Counted from the first letter of the stretch, positions 37,638 through 46,530 are shown. The stretch is DNA of 64,000 nt from Actinocorallia aurantiaca (GCF_039533685.1 NZ_BAAATZ010000021.1:235271-299270), one strand, 5' to 3'. Numbers and translations: made by a program. Notes: a model not told the origin generated them from the letters alone.

Positions 37638-39377
37638 ATGCGTTCCGTTCAAGGCAGCCTCGACGATCTCGGCACCCCGCTCGGCGAGGTGACCTTCGTC
37701 GTGGTCGACCTGGAGACCACCGGCGGGTCGCCCGCGGACTCCGGGATCACCGAGATCGGGGCGGTCAAGGTGCGCGGCGGCGAGATCGTCGGCGAGCTCG
37801 CCACCCTGGTCGACTGCGGGCTGCCGATCCCGCCCCACATCACCGTCCTGACCGGGATCACCCGGCAGATGCTGGTGGGCGCCCCTCCGGTGGCCGAGGT
37901 CATCCCCACCTTCCTGGAGTTCGCCCGGGGCTGCGTCCTGGTCGCCCACAACGCGCCCTTCGACACCGGCTTCCTCAAGGCCGCCTGCGCCCGGCTGGGC
38001 CACCCGTGGCCCGCCTTCACCGTGCTCGACACCGTCGACCTCGCACGGCGCATCCTCACCCGGGAGGAGGTGCCCAACCGCAGGCTCGCCACCCTCGCCC
38101 GGTTCTTCGGGAGCCCCGCCGAGCCCAATCACCGGGCGCTGGCCGACGCCCGCGCCACCGTGGACGTGCTGCACGGGCTGTTCGAGCGGCTCGGCGCCTT
38201 CGGCGTCACCTCCCTGGAGGAGGCCAAGTCCTTCGCCCGCGCCCCCTCCCCCCAGCAGCAGGCCAAACGGCACCTGGCCGACGACGTGCCGTCCGGGCCC
38301 GGCGTGTACTTCTTCGAGGACCACCGGGGCGACATCCTCTACATCGGCAAGAGCGGCGACCTGCGCACCCGCGTCCGCTCGTACTTCACCGCCGGGGAGA
38401 CCCGCAAGCGCATCCGCGAGATGGTCGGCGTCGCCGAACGGGTGCGGACCGTCCCCTGCGCCACCGCGCTGGAGGCCGAGGTCCGCGAGCTGCGGCTCAT
38501 CGCCGAGCACAAGCCGCGCTACAACCGCCGCTCCAAGTTCCCCGAACGCGCCCTGTGGCTGAAGCTCACCGACGAGGTCTTCCCCCGGCTCTCCGTCGTG
38601 CGCGAGTGCCGCGACGACGGCTGCGCCTACATCGGGCCCTTCTCGTCCGGGCGGGTCGCCGAGCAGGCGCGCGAGGCCCTGCGGGAGGCCACCATGCTGC
38701 GCCAGTGCGCCCAGCCGCTCACCCCCCGCCGAATCGCCGAGGGCAAGGCCTACTCCTGCGCCCTGGCCGAGCTGGGCCGGTGCGGCGCCCCCTGCGAGGG
38801 CCGTGAGGGCCCCGAGGAGTACGCCCTGCACGTCGGATCGGCCCACGGGATGATGACCGGCGACGTTCAGCCCGTCGTCGCCGCGATGCAGGGCCGGATC
38901 GAACGGCTCGCCGCCGAACTGCGCTACGAGGACGCCGCCGTCCAGCGCGACCGGCTCGCCGCCTTCCTCCGGGCCGCCGGACGGTTCCAGCGCCTGTCCT
39001 CCCTGGCCGGCCTCCCCCAGCTCGTGGCCGCCCGCCCCGCCTTCGACGGCGGCTGGGAGCTGGCCGTCGTGCGGTACGGCAGGCTCGCGGCCACCGGCGT
39101 CATCCCGCCGCACGCCACCGCCTACGGGCCCTACGTCGAGGCCTGCACGGCCACCGCGCAGACGGTCCTGCCGGAGCCCGGCCGCCTCTACTCCGCCTCC
39201 GGCGAGGAGATGGAGTGCCTGCTGCGCTGGCTGGAGTCCCCCGGTGTCCGGCTCGTGCTCGTGGACGGCGTGTGGACCTGCCCGGCGGGCGGCGCGGAGC
39301 GGCTGCGGGCGTGGATGGAAGGTGCTTATCAGGAGCCGAAGCCCTACGCTGGCCGTCGTGGCGATGCCCCTGTATGA
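37638..39377 (+). CDS. DEDDh 3'-5' exonuclease fused to a UvrC-like GIY-YIG endonuclease
   Basis: A 579-residue DNA-repair-type fusion. The N-terminal DnaQ-like exonuclease has FVVVDLETTG (DxE), AHNAPFDTGFL and HRALADARATVDVL. It is followed from about residue 215 by a GIY-YIG domain (GPGVYFFEDHRGDILYIGKSGDLRTRVRSYFT with the catalytic Glu in ALEAEVRELRLI) and a UvrC-like C-terminal half including a Cys cluster (YSCALAELGRCGAPCEG). The same fusion occurs in mycobacteria (Rv2191, from memory). It has no RNase-H-like UvrC C-terminus. Role in excision repair is inferred. Confidence 0.9.
   Translation: MRSVQGSLDDLGTPLGEVTFVVVDLETTGGSPADSGITEIGAVKVRGGEIVGELATLVDCGLPIPPHITVLTGITRQMLVGAPPVAEVIPTFLEFARGCVLVAHNAPFDTGFLKAACARLGHPWPAFTVLDTVDLARRILTREEVPNRRLATLARFFGSPAEPNHRALADARATVDVLHGLFERLGAFGVTSLEEAKSFARAPSPQQQAKRHLADDVPSGPGVYFFEDHRGDILYIGKSGDLRTRVRSYFTAGETRKRIREMVGVAERVRTVPCATALEAEVRELRLIAEHKPRYNRRSKFPERALWLKLTDEVFPRLSVVRECRDDGCAYIGPFSSGRVAEQAREALREATMLRQCAQPLTPRRIAEGKAYSCALAELGRCGAPCEGREGPEEYALHVGSAHGMMTGDVQPVVAAMQGRIERLAAELRYEDAAVQRDRLAAFLRAAGRFQRLSSLAGLPQLVAARPAFDGGWELAVVRYGRLAATGVIPPHATAYGPYVEACTATAQTVLPEPGRLYSASGEEMECLLRWLESPGVRLVLVDGVWTCPAGGAERLRAWMEGAYQEPKPYAGRRGDAPV
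39345..39357 (+). promoter_or_regulatory. -10 box for the leaderless rhomboid gene
   Basis: TACGCT at 39345-39350 lies seven bases before GTG 39358. It is inside the 3' end of the exonuclease gene. Confidence 0.5.
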
Positions 39378-40116
39378 CAACCAGCCGACCCGGCGGGCCC
39401 CGCTCGTCACCTACGCGCTCATCGCGCTCAACTTCCTGATCTTCCTGATGACGCCGATGGCGACCTTCGGCAACTCCTACGACAGCCAGCGCGCGCAGAT
39501 CTGCGACCAGGCCGTCTTCATCCGGGAGTACGGAGCCATCCCCCAGGAGCTCACCGACAACGAGCAGATCCCGCTGCCGGGCGCCGTGGTCGCCTCCTGC
39601 TCCCTGGAGCAGACGGAGATCTCGGGCAAGAACCCCTTCCTCTCCGCCTTCAGCTCCATGTTCCTGCACAGCGGCTGGGTGCACCTGCTGGGCAACATGA
39701 TCTACCTGTTCGTCTTCGGGCAGGCCACCGAGGACAGACTGGGCAGGCTGCGCTTCCTGCTCTTCTACCTGGGCTGCGGCCTGGTCGCCGCCTACGGCTT
39801 CGCCATCACCTACCCCGACTCCACGGTGCCCCTCGTCGGCGCCTCGGGCGCCGTCGCGGGCGTGCTGGGCTCCCACCTGGCGATGTACCCGCGCTCGCGC
39901 ACCATCGCCCTGGTCTCCGGGATCATCCCGTTCCGGCTGCCCGCCTGGGTGCTGCTCGGCCAGTTCTTCGTGCTGCAGTGGCTCAGCCTCGGCGCGTCCG
40001 ACGGCGTCGCCTACGTGGCCCACATCTACGGCTTCGTCGCGGGCGTCCTCCTCGGGCTGCTGGCCCGCTCCCCCCGGGCCGCCCGCCGCGCCGCCGCCCT
40101 GCCCGGCCGCCGTTAG
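39358..40116 (+). CDS. Rhomboid-family intramembrane serine protease
   Basis: About 252 residues with six or seven membrane helices. Catalytic features are HSGWVHLLGNMIYLFVFG (His/Asn of helix 2), the Ser in LVGASGAVAGVLG and the His in AYVAHIYGFVAGVLLG. A roughly 60-residue loop with two cysteines (ICDQ, ASCSLEQ) follows helix 1 and is probably extracellular. The start could be GTG 39358, seven bases after a -10 box, or ATG 39364; the gene overlaps the upstream stop by 20 bases. Substrates are unknown. Confidence 0.9.
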   Translation: MAMPLYDNQPTRRAPLVTYALIALNFLIFLMTPMATFGNSYDSQRAQICDQAVFIREYGAIPQELTDNEQIPLPGAVVASCSLEQTEISGKNPFLSAFSSMFLHSGWVHLLGNMIYLFVFGQATEDRLGRLRFLLFYLGCGLVAAYGFAITYPDSTVPLVGASGAVAGVLGSHLAMYPRSRTIALVSGIIPFRLPAWVLLGQFFVLQWLSLGASDGVAYVAHIYGFVAGVLLGLLARSPRAARRAAALPGRR

Positions 40117-40157
40117 GCTCGAAGGACCGCGAAGTCGCCTTCAGAGGAGGATCCGCC

Positions 40158-40442
40158 TTGATAACCGCAATCGTGCTCATCCAGACCGAGGTGGACCAGA
40201 TCAACCAGGTCGCCGAGGAGATCGTGAAACTGGAGGGCGTCAGCGAGGTCTACTCCATCACCGGCGACCACGACCTCCTGGCCATGGTGCGGGTGAAGCA
40301 CCACGACGAGCTGGCCGAGGTCATCCCCGGACGCATCAGCAAGGTCCCCGGAGTCGTGCACACCGACACCCACATCGCCTTCCGCACCTACTCCCAGCAC
40401 GACCTGGAGTCGATGTTCTCCCTGGGCCTGCCCGGCGAGTAG
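40158..40442 (+). CDS. Lrp/AsnC-type ligand-binding domain protein
   Basis: A 94-residue protein consisting only of the RAM (AsnC_trans_reg) domain: ITAIVLIQTEVDQINQVAEEIVKLEGVSEVYSITGDHDLLAMVRVKHHDELAEVI and VPGVVHTDTHIAF. It has no helix-turn-helix, so it may oligomerise with full-length regulators or act as an amino-acid sensor. It lies next to the respiratory genes in many actinobacteria. The start is TTG 40158-40160, with GAGGAGG seven bases upstream. Confidence 0.9.
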   Translation: MITAIVLIQTEVDQINQVAEEIVKLEGVSEVYSITGDHDLLAMVRVKHHDELAEVIPGRISKVPGVVHTDTHIAFRTYSQHDLESMFSLGLPGE

Positions 40443-40458
40443 CCGCCTCCCCCCGGAC

Positions 40459-40487
40459 NNNNNNNNNNNNNNNNNNNNNNNNNNNNN
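40459..40487. other. Assembly gap (29 N)
   Basis: A run of undetermined bases between two convergent genes. It abuts a GCCACCT/AGGTGGC hairpin, so it probably replaces the other arm or loop of a strong bidirectional terminator that blocked sequencing. The true length is unknown. Confidence 0.95.
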
Positions 40488-40503
40488 GCCACCTCCAGGT
40501 GGC
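40488..40503. terminator. Hairpin between the Lrp-like gene and qcrB
   Basis: GCCACCT, two bases, AGGTGGC, directly beside the run of N and 36 bases after the qcrB stop on the minus strand. It is part of the transcription terminator for one or both convergent genes. Confidence 0.55.
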
Positions 40504-40538
40504 GGGCTCCTTCTCGTCGGTCGTGTGGCAACCGCGAA

Positions 40539-42176
40539 TCAGCGGGTGAGCTCCTTGCGGCTCTCGTCCTCGACGAGCTCCTGCTCGTGGTGCTCGTGCG
40601 GGTGACCGTCCCCGTCGACCGGGATCGAGTCGCCGTTCCACCACATGTTCAGGCGGGTCCGCAGGTGGCCGACCGGGCCCTTGGAGCCCTTGGCCGGCAC
40701 CCCGTTGGCGTCCACCGCGGGCAGCGGCGGGCGCGCCTCCTCCTTGGAGGTGATCTTGGCCACCTCCGCGGCGGACGGAGCCCTGTGCACCTCTTCGAAC
40801 TTGCCCTCGGGACTCATCGTGATGATGCCCGCCTCGTAGCCGTGCGCCATCGTCGCGGCGTCGCTGCGCTGGAGGCCCAGGCAGATCCGCTTGGTGATGA
40901 TGAACGCCAGCACCGGGCCGATGAAGATGGCGAACCGGAAGAACCAGGTCGTCGCGAACAGCGAGATGTGGAACCGCTCGGAGATGATGTCGTTCGCGCC
41001 GGCCAGCCAGAGCAGGCCGTAGAACGAGATCATCGCCATGCCGGCCGCGGTGCGGGTCGGCGCGTTGCGCGGGCGGTCGTTGACGTGGTGGTTGCGGTGG
41101 TCGCCGGTGACCCAGCGCTCCAGCGCCGGCCAGACCGCCGCACCGCCGAAGACGATGCCGAGCGGCACCAGCGCCGGGATGAGCACACTCAGGCTGAGCG
41201 TGTAGCCGAAGGCCGTGATCTCCCACGGCGGCATGAGCCGCAGCGAACCCTCGAGGATACCCATGTAGAAGTCGGGCTGGGAGCCGGACGAGATCGCCGC
41301 CGGGTCGTACGGGCCGTACAGCCAGATCGGGTTGATCTGGGCGAAGGCGCCCAGCAGGGCCGTGACCGCGAAGGTGAACAGGAAGTAGGCGCCGCTCTTG
41401 GCCATGAAGACCGGGTAGAACGGGTAACCCGTCACCTTCTGCTCGGTGCCGCCGGTGCCCGGCATCTGGGTGTGCTTCTGGTGCCACATGATCATCATGT
41501 GCGCCGTGATCAGCGCCAGGATGATGCCCGGGATCAGCAGGATGTGCAGGGTGAACATCCTGGGGATGATGTCCTGGCCGGGGAACTCCCCGCCGAACAG
41601 GAACATGTACCCGTAGGTGCCCACCACCGGGATCGATTCCAGCACGCCCTGGGTGATGCGCAGGCCGGCGCCCGACAGCAGGTCGTCCGGCAGCGAGTAG
41701 CCGAACAGGCCCTCGACCATGGCCAGCGTGAACAGGCCCAGGCCGATGAACCAGTTGAACTCGCGCGGCTTGCGGTAGGCGCCGGTGAAGAACACCCGCA
41801 GCATGTGCGCCATCAGGGAGGCCACGAACAGCAGGGCCGCCCAGTGGTGGATCTGCCGCATGAGCAGGCCGCCGCGGACGTCGAAGCTGATGTGCAGCGA
41901 GGAGGCGTAGGCCTCGGACATCATCACGCCCTGGAGCGGCCCGTAGGAGCCGTCGTAGTGCACCTCGAGCATGCTCGGCTTGAACCAGAGCGTGAGGAAG
42001 ACACCGGTCAGCAGCAGGATGATGAACGAGTAGAGCGCGATCTCGCCGAGCAGGAACGACCAGTGGTCGGGGAAGACCTTCTTGACGTTCCGCTTGAGGA
42101 AGTTGCTCGAACCCAGCCGGTCGTCGATGTGGTTGAGCGGCCCGGAGACCGCCTTGGGCAGGGATGTGTCAGCCAT
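40539..42176 (-). CDS. qcrB: Cytochrome bc1 complex cytochrome b subunit
   Basis: The quinol-oxidising, diheme membrane subunit of complex III; 545 residues. Paired heme-ligand histidines lie in SSLHISFDVRGGLLMRQIHHWAALLFVASLMAHMLRVFFTG and later helices (LFTLHILLIPGIILALITAHMMIMWHQKHTQ). The quinol site motif region is ISSGSQPDFYMGILEG. A roughly 120-residue C-terminal extension, charged and typical of actinobacteria, ends in EHHEQELVEDESRKELTR. The start is ATG 42174-42176, two bases after the qcrA stop. It forms the obligate bc1-aa3 supercomplex with the genes upstream and at 48046-50999. Confidence 0.96.
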   Translation of the reverse strand: MADTSLPKAVSGPLNHIDDRLGSSNFLKRNVKKVFPDHWSFLLGEIALYSFIILLLTGVFLTLWFKPSMLEVHYDGSYGPLQGVMMSEAYASSLHISFDVRGGLLMRQIHHWAALLFVASLMAHMLRVFFTGAYRKPREFNWFIGLGLFTLAMVEGLFGYSLPDDLLSGAGLRITQGVLESIPVVGTYGYMFLFGGEFPGQDIIPRMFTLHILLIPGIILALITAHMMIMWHQKHTQMPGTGGTEQKVTGYPFYPVFMAKSGAYFLFTFAVTALLGAFAQINPIWLYGPYDPAAISSGSQPDFYMGILEGSLRLMPPWEITAFGYTLSLSVLIPALVPLGIVFGGAAVWPALERWVTGDHRNHHVNDRPRNAPTRTAAGMAMISFYGLLWLAGANDIISERFHISLFATTWFFRFAIFIGPVLAFIITKRICLGLQRSDAATMAHGYEAGIITMSPEGKFEEVHRAPSAAEVAKITSKEEARPPLPAVDANGVPAKGSKGPVGHLRTRLNMWWNGDSIPVDGDGHPHEHHEQELVEDESRKELTR

Positions 42177-42178
42177 GA

Positions 42179-43279
42179 TCAGCCACGCTCCCAGTAGCTC
42201 GGGCCGATGGGCTCGGGGAAGTCTCCGGTGGCGACCAGGTATCCCTCGTCATCGACGGCGAGCGGCAGCTGCGGCAGCGGCCGGGCCGCCGGACCGAAGA
42301 TGACCTTGGCGCCGTCGGTGGCGTCGAAGGTCGACTGGTGGCACGGGCACAGGATGTGGTGCGTGGTCTGCTCGTACAGGGCCGCGGGGCAGCCGACGTG
42401 CGTGCAGATCTTGGAGTACGCGATGATCCCGTTGACCGTCCAGTTCTCCTGGCCCTTGATCGGCTTGATCTTGTCAGGCTCGATGTTGATCAGGATGGTG
42501 GCCGCCTTGGCGATCTGCGTCAGGGCTTCGTGCCCCAGGTCGTAGATGCCTTCGGGCAGCACGGTGATCATGCCGCCGGGCGTGTTGAAGTCGGCGGCCT
42601 TCAGGGGTGCCGAGGCCTCGGCGCCGCTGTCGACGACGAGCCGCACGCCGGGCTTGCCGGCGGCCTTGGCCTTGGCCACGGCCTTGGCCCAGTAGGTGTG
42701 GCGCAGCCGCTTCTCCGGCAGCGGACCGAGGTCGCGCAGCAGGAACAGCGGCGCCAGGCCCAGCGGGGCCGCGGCCAGCAGCAGGGTGCGGCGCAGCAGC
42801 GGCCGCTTGGTCAGGCCGCTGTCCAGTGCGCCCTGCTTGAGGTCCTGGGCCAGCGAGGAGCGGGTCTCCTCGTCCGTCGACAGGTCGTAGCGCGCCTGCT
42901 CGATCGGGGCGCTGGTCATCAGCTTGCGCACCCAGATGGTGACGCCGACGCCCATGCCCAGGAACGAGAGGGTCATCAGGCCGCCGAGCCAGAAGTTGCT
43001 CTCCCTGGCCCGCTCCAGCCCGTGCATGCCGCCGTCGCGGCCGCTCCAGCCGATGAAGTAGACCATGAAGCCGACACTCGCGGCGAAGGCGATCAGGAAC
43101 CACAGCGCGACGATCCGCTCGGTCCTCTTGGCCTTGCGCTCGTCGAGCTCGGTGCTCGGCTGGTAGTCCTCGCCGTCACTCCCGCCGGACGCCAGCAGCG
43201 CGCCGGACTTCACCGGGGGCGGCGTGCCGATGACGCGCTCGGGCCCGGCGGGTGCGGTCTCGTTGGTTTCGTCGCTCAT
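42179..43279 (-). CDS. qcrA: Cytochrome bc1 complex Rieske iron-sulfur subunit
   Basis: A 366-residue subunit with three N-terminal membrane helices, as in other actinobacteria (ALWFLIAFAASVGFMVYFIG, NFWLGGLMTLSFLGMGVGVTIWV, LLRRTLLLAAAPLGLAPLFLL). The Rieske domain has ligand motifs CTHVGC and CPCHQS, which coordinate the 2Fe-2S cluster. Start ATG 43277-43279 overlaps the qcrC stop (ATGA). It transfers electrons from quinol to cytochrome c of QcrC. Confidence 0.96.
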   Translation of the reverse strand: MSDETNETAPAGPERVIGTPPPVKSGALLASGGSDGEDYQPSTELDERKAKRTERIVALWFLIAFAASVGFMVYFIGWSGRDGGMHGLERARESNFWLGGLMTLSFLGMGVGVTIWVRKLMTSAPIEQARYDLSTDEETRSSLAQDLKQGALDSGLTKRPLLRRTLLLAAAPLGLAPLFLLRDLGPLPEKRLRHTYWAKAVAKAKAAGKPGVRLVVDSGAEASAPLKAADFNTPGGMITVLPEGIYDLGHEALTQIAKAATILINIEPDKIKPIKGQENWTVNGIIAYSKICTHVGCPAALYEQTTHHILCPCHQSTFDATDGAKVIFGPAARPLPQLPLAVDDEGYLVATGDFPEPIGPSYWERG

Positions 43280-44103
43280 GACTTCTTCAGCTTCTTCGGC
43301 TTCTTGGCGGTGATCCACATCGCGCAGAAAACGAGCAGGCCGATGCCGACCAGCCAGACGACCAGGCCCTCGGAGACCGGGCCGATCCGGCCGAGGCCGT
43401 TGCCGCCCGGGTTGGGCTCTGCGCGGACGGTCTCGATGAACTTGATGATCGAGGCCTTGTCATGCGGGGTCAGCGTGGTGTCGTTGAAGACCGGCATCGC
43501 CTGCGGGCCGGTGAGCATCGCCTCGTAGATCTGGACCGGCGTGGTGTCCTGCAGGTCGGGCGCGTACTTGCCGCCGGTCAGGGCGCCGCCCTGGCCGGTG
43601 AAGTTGTGGCACTGCGCGCAGTTGGTGCGCCAGAGCTTGCCGCCGAGCGCGATGTCGCCGCCCTCGGGAACCTCGGGGACGCCCGGTCCTCCGCCCAGCG
43701 ACTGGACGTAGGCGGCGACGGCCTCGATGTTCTCGGGGTCGTCGAACGGAGCCACGACCTTCTTCTGCGGAACCTGGGCTCCGTAGGTCATCGCCGGCAT
43801 CCGGCCGGTGCTGACCTGGAAGTCGACCGAGGCCGCGCCGACACCGATCAGGCTCGGGGACAGCTGGTTGCCCTTTTCGTCCTTGGTGCCCTCGGCGTTG
43901 AGGCCGTGGCAGCTGGCGCAGTTCTGGTTGAACAGCTCCCGGCCCTTGGCCAGGTCCTGGGCCTGGGCCTGGGTGCCCGTGGCCTCGGCCGTGTCGGTCG
44001 CGGGCGACAACCCGGCGTAGATGACGCCGATCGCCACGAGGGCGGCGAGCATGACGGCGTAGCCGGCCCAGGAGCGTCGGCGCCATGCGGTGAACCTAGT
44101 CAC
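43276..44103 (-). CDS. qcrC: Cytochrome bc1 complex diheme cytochrome c subunit
   Basis: A 275-residue membrane-anchored diheme cytochrome c. N-terminal helix: SWAGYAVMLAALVAIGVIYAGL. Two heme motifs: NCASCH and TNCAQCH. C-terminal helix: GLVVWLVGIGLLVFCAMWITA. In actinobacteria this replaces soluble cytochrome c and passes electrons directly to the CtaC copper centre. Start GTG 44101-44103 follows ctaE by 12 bases. Confidence 0.96.
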   Translation of the reverse strand: MTRFTAWRRRSWAGYAVMLAALVAIGVIYAGLSPATDTAEATGTQAQAQDLAKGRELFNQNCASCHGLNAEGTKDEKGNQLSPSLIGVGAASVDFQVSTGRMPAMTYGAQVPQKKVVAPFDDPENIEAVAAYVQSLGGGPGVPEVPEGGDIALGGKLWRTNCAQCHNFTGQGGALTGGKYAPDLQDTTPVQIYEAMLTGPQAMPVFNDTTLTPHDKASIIKFIETVRAEPNPGGNGLGRIGPVSEGLVVWLVGIGLLVFCAMWITAKKPKKLKKS

Positions 44104-44115
44104 GGATGGTCCCCG

Positions 44116-44742
44116 TTATCTGATCAGGTAGATGGTCGCGAACAGGCCGATCCAGACCACGTCCACGAAGTGCCAGTAGTACGAAACGACGATCGCACTC
44201 GTCGCCTGCTCATGTGTCCAGCGCTTCGCGGCGTACGTGCGTCCCAGAACCAGCAGGAACGCGATCAGGCCTCCGGTCACGTGCATGCCGTGGAAGCCGG
44301 TGGTCAGGTAGAAGACCGAGCCGTAGGCGTGCGCGGAGAGGGTCGTCCCGTGGTGGATCAGCTCGCGGTACTCGATGAGCTGGCCGATCACGAAGTAGAG
44401 ACCCAGAACGAAGGAGATCGCGAACCAGAAGCGCATCTTCCGACGACGCACGTCGTCGGGCAGACCGCGCTTCTCGACGGCGAAGACACCCATCTGGCAC
44501 GTCACCGAGGAGATGACGAGCACGACCGTGTTGAGCAGCGCGAACGGCAGGTTCAACTCGGCCTGGGGCCATTCCCCGCCGGCGCCCTTGGTCACCGACC
44601 GGATGGTGAAGTACATCGCGAACAACGCCGCGAAGAACATGAGCTCAGACGACAACCAGACGATCGTCCCCACATTGACGAGGTTGGGACGATTCTCCCG
44701 CTCGCCAAGCGGTGTTGTCTTAATCGCGGATGTTGTTGCCAC
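44116..44742 (-). CDS. ctaE: Cytochrome c oxidase subunit III
   Basis: A five-helix subunit of about 208 residues: NVGTIVWLSSELMFFAALFAMYFTIRS, then LPFALLNTVVLVISSVTCQMGVFAVE, AISFVLGLYFVIGQLIEY, TTGFHGMHVTGGLIAFLLVLGRTY and VVSYYWHFVDVVWIGLFATIYLIR. First gene of ctaE-qcrC-qcrA-qcrB. The start is uncertain: GTG 44742, seven bases after an AT-rich TAATAAT (minus strand) and so possibly leaderless, or ATG 44751, which overlaps that element. Confidence 0.94.
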   Translation of the reverse strand: MATTSAIKTTPLGERENRPNLVNVGTIVWLSSELMFFAALFAMYFTIRSVTKGAGGEWPQAELNLPFALLNTVVLVISSVTCQMGVFAVEKRGLPDDVRRRKMRFWFAISFVLGLYFVIGQLIEYRELIHHGTTLSAHAYGSVFYLTTGFHGMHVTGGLIAFLLVLGRTYAAKRWTHEQATSAIVVSYYWHFVDVVWIGLFATIYLIR

Positions 44743-45006
44743 GGGCAGCATTATTACGGCACCTGGCCGCCACCCCGCACCGGACCCCCGGTTAGAGACC
44801 GATCCTTGGGTCACGATTGGAACTTCGTCACCTATCCCTACGTTTCACCAGCTAGGCCTTCTCGACGGAAAGTATCGGTTCCATCACGATCCGCAACTCT
44901 CTGTCCGTGTCGTTCGCTGTCGTTCGCGATCGTCCGCGCCCTCCCTCCGCCCGGACGCCGCGCCGCTCTGGAACCGGCCACCCTTTGTCCGGCCAGGCGG
45001 AAGCGG
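44743..45006. other. Divergent promoter region between ctaE and a receiver-like gene
   Basis: About 265 bases without a gene. It contains TAATAAT near 44751-44757 for ctaE on the minus strand and leads on the plus strand to TACCCT (45007). No further site was recognised. Confidence 0.4.
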
Positions 45007-45019
45007 TACCCTCTCCGGC
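45007..45019 (+). promoter_or_regulatory. -10 box for the leaderless receiver-like gene
   Basis: TACCCT at 45007-45012 is exactly seven bases before ATG 45020, with no Shine-Dalgarno. Confidence 0.55.
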
Positions 45020-45457
45020 ATGAGCGCCACCCAGCCCGCCGAAAGCCCGGCCCCCCCGGTCAAGGTCCTCGTCTACGGCGACGACGCCAGCGTCCGCGAG
45101 CAGATCCGGCTGGCCATCGGCCGGCGCCCCGCCATGGACCTGCCCCCGGTGGAGTACGTCGAGTGCGCCACCCAGCCCGCCGTGGTCCGGCTGCTGGACG
45201 AGGGCGGCTTCGACCTGGTCGTGCTGGACGCCGAGGCGCAGCCCGCGGGCGGGCTCGGCGTGTGCCGGCAGGCCAAGGACGAGGTCTACGACTGCCCGCC
45301 GATGCTGGTGCTGATCGCCCGGCGCGACGACGGGTGGCTCGCCACCTGGTCGCGGGCCGACGGCGTGCTCTCCCAGCCGCTGGACCCGATGGCCGCCGCC
45401 CGCACCGCGGCCGGCCTGCTGCGCGAGCGGCTCAACGACCGACTGCCCGTTCTCTGA
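45020..45457 (+). CDS. Stand-alone receiver-like protein lacking the conserved lysine
   Basis: 145 residues with a CheY-like fold: KVLVYGDDASVREQIRLAIG with acidic Asp21/Asp22, Asp70 at the phospho-acceptor place (FDLVVLDAEA), and a final GVLSQPLDPMAAARTAAGLL. There the invariant Lys of LxKPxxP is Gln119. Losing that Lys usually blocks the phosphorylation switch, so it may be an aspartate-less-type atypical regulator. It has no output domain. It lies upstream of trpD by 17 bases in the same direction. Confidence 0.8.
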   Translation: MSATQPAESPAPPVKVLVYGDDASVREQIRLAIGRRPAMDLPPVEYVECATQPAVVRLLDEGGFDLVVLDAEAQPAGGLGVCRQAKDEVYDCPPMLVLIARRDDGWLATWSRADGVLSQPLDPMAAARTAAGLLRERLNDRLPVL

Positions 45458-45474
45458 CCCGAAAGAGGCCTCAC

Positions 45475-46530
45475 GTGGCTGCCCGTACGACCTGGCCCGC
45501 TCTTCTCAACGCCCTGCTCGACGGGCAGACCCTGACCTCCGCCGAGGCCGAGTGGGCGATGAGCCAGATCATGGCGGGCGCCGCCACCGACGCCCAGATG
45601 GCGGGCTTCGCCATCGCGCTGCGGGCCAAGGGCGAGACGGTCACCGAGATCGCCGGCATCGCCGCGGGCATGCTGGCCAGCGCCACCCGCCTGGAACTGC
45701 CCGCCGACGGCGTCGTCGACCTGGTCGGCACCGGGGGCGACCGCCACCACACGGTCAACTTCTCCACGATGGCCGCCATCGTGGCCGCCGGGGCCGGCGT
45801 GCGCATCGCCAAGCACGGCAACCGGGCCGCCTCCTCGGCCTGCGGCACCGCCGACGTGCTGGAGGCGCTGGGCGTGGTGATCGACCTGCCGCCGGAGAAG
45901 ACCGCGCGGGTCATCGGCGAGGTCGGGATCGGCTTCCTCTTCGCCCCGCTCTACCACCCGGCCATGCGCTACGCCGGCGGCGTGCGCAAGGAGCTGGGCA
46001 CCCCCACCTTCTTCAACTTCCTCGGCCCGCTGACCAACCCCGCCAGGCCCCGCGCCATGGCCGTCGGGGTCTTCCACCAGAGCATGGCCCCGGTCGTCGC
46101 CGGGGTCTTCGCCGAGCGCGGCTGCTCGGCGCTGGTCTTCCGCGGCGACGACGGCCTGGACGAGCTGAGCACCACCGGCCCGTCGGCGGTCTGGTGCGTG
46201 CGGGACGGCCGGGTGGAGGAGACGGTCTTCGACCCGGCGGAGCTGGGCATCCCCAGATCCACGCTGGAGGACCTCCGCGGCGCGGACGCGCAGTTCAACG
46301 CCGGGGTCGTGCGCCGGGTCCTGGCGGGCGAGCAGGGCCCCGTACGGGACATGGTCCGGCTGAACGCCGCGGCCGCCCTGGTCGCCGCCGAGGGCGCGCC
46401 CACCGCGGACGGACTCCCGGCCGCCCTCAAGGGCGCCTACGAGCGCGCCGGCGAGTCCATCGACTCCGGTGCCGCCCGCTCACTGCTGGACCGCTGGGTG
46501 TCGGCCTCCCAGCGCCTCCGGGACTCCTGA
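45475..46530 (+). CDS. trpD: Anthranilate phosphoribosyltransferase
   Basis: Second step of tryptophan synthesis, joining anthranilate and PRPP. The 351-residue protein has the glycine-rich DLVGTGGDRHHTVNFST, KHGNRAASSACGTADVLEALG, FLFAPLYHPAM, RKELGTPTFFNFLGPLTNPA and FRGDDGLDELSTTG, all family signatures. The start is GTG 45475, with AGAGG about six bases upstream. The other trp genes are not here; this isolated trpD beside the ctaE-qcr genes is normal for actinobacteria. Its stop codon lies inside a 26-base tandem repeat. Confidence 0.95.
   Translation: MAARTTWPALLNALLDGQTLTSAEAEWAMSQIMAGAATDAQMAGFAIALRAKGETVTEIAGIAAGMLASATRLELPADGVVDLVGTGGDRHHTVNFSTMAAIVAAGAGVRIAKHGNRAASSACGTADVLEALGVVIDLPPEKTARVIGEVGIGFLFAPLYHPAMRYAGGVRKELGTPTFFNFLGPLTNPARPRAMAVGVFHQSMAPVVAGVFAERGCSALVFRGDDGLDELSTTGPSAVWCVRDGRVEETVFDPAELGIPRSTLEDLRGADAQFNAGVVRRVLAGEQGPVRDMVRLNAAAALVAAEGAPTADGLPAALKGAYERAGESIDSGAARSLLDRWVSASQRLRDS

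Noticed and set aside
43462..46530. A continuous plus-strand open frame of over 1000 codons running into trpD
   Set aside because: Most of it is antisense to qcrC and ctaE, which are beyond doubt. High GC removes stop codons from other frames. Only the trpD part is real.
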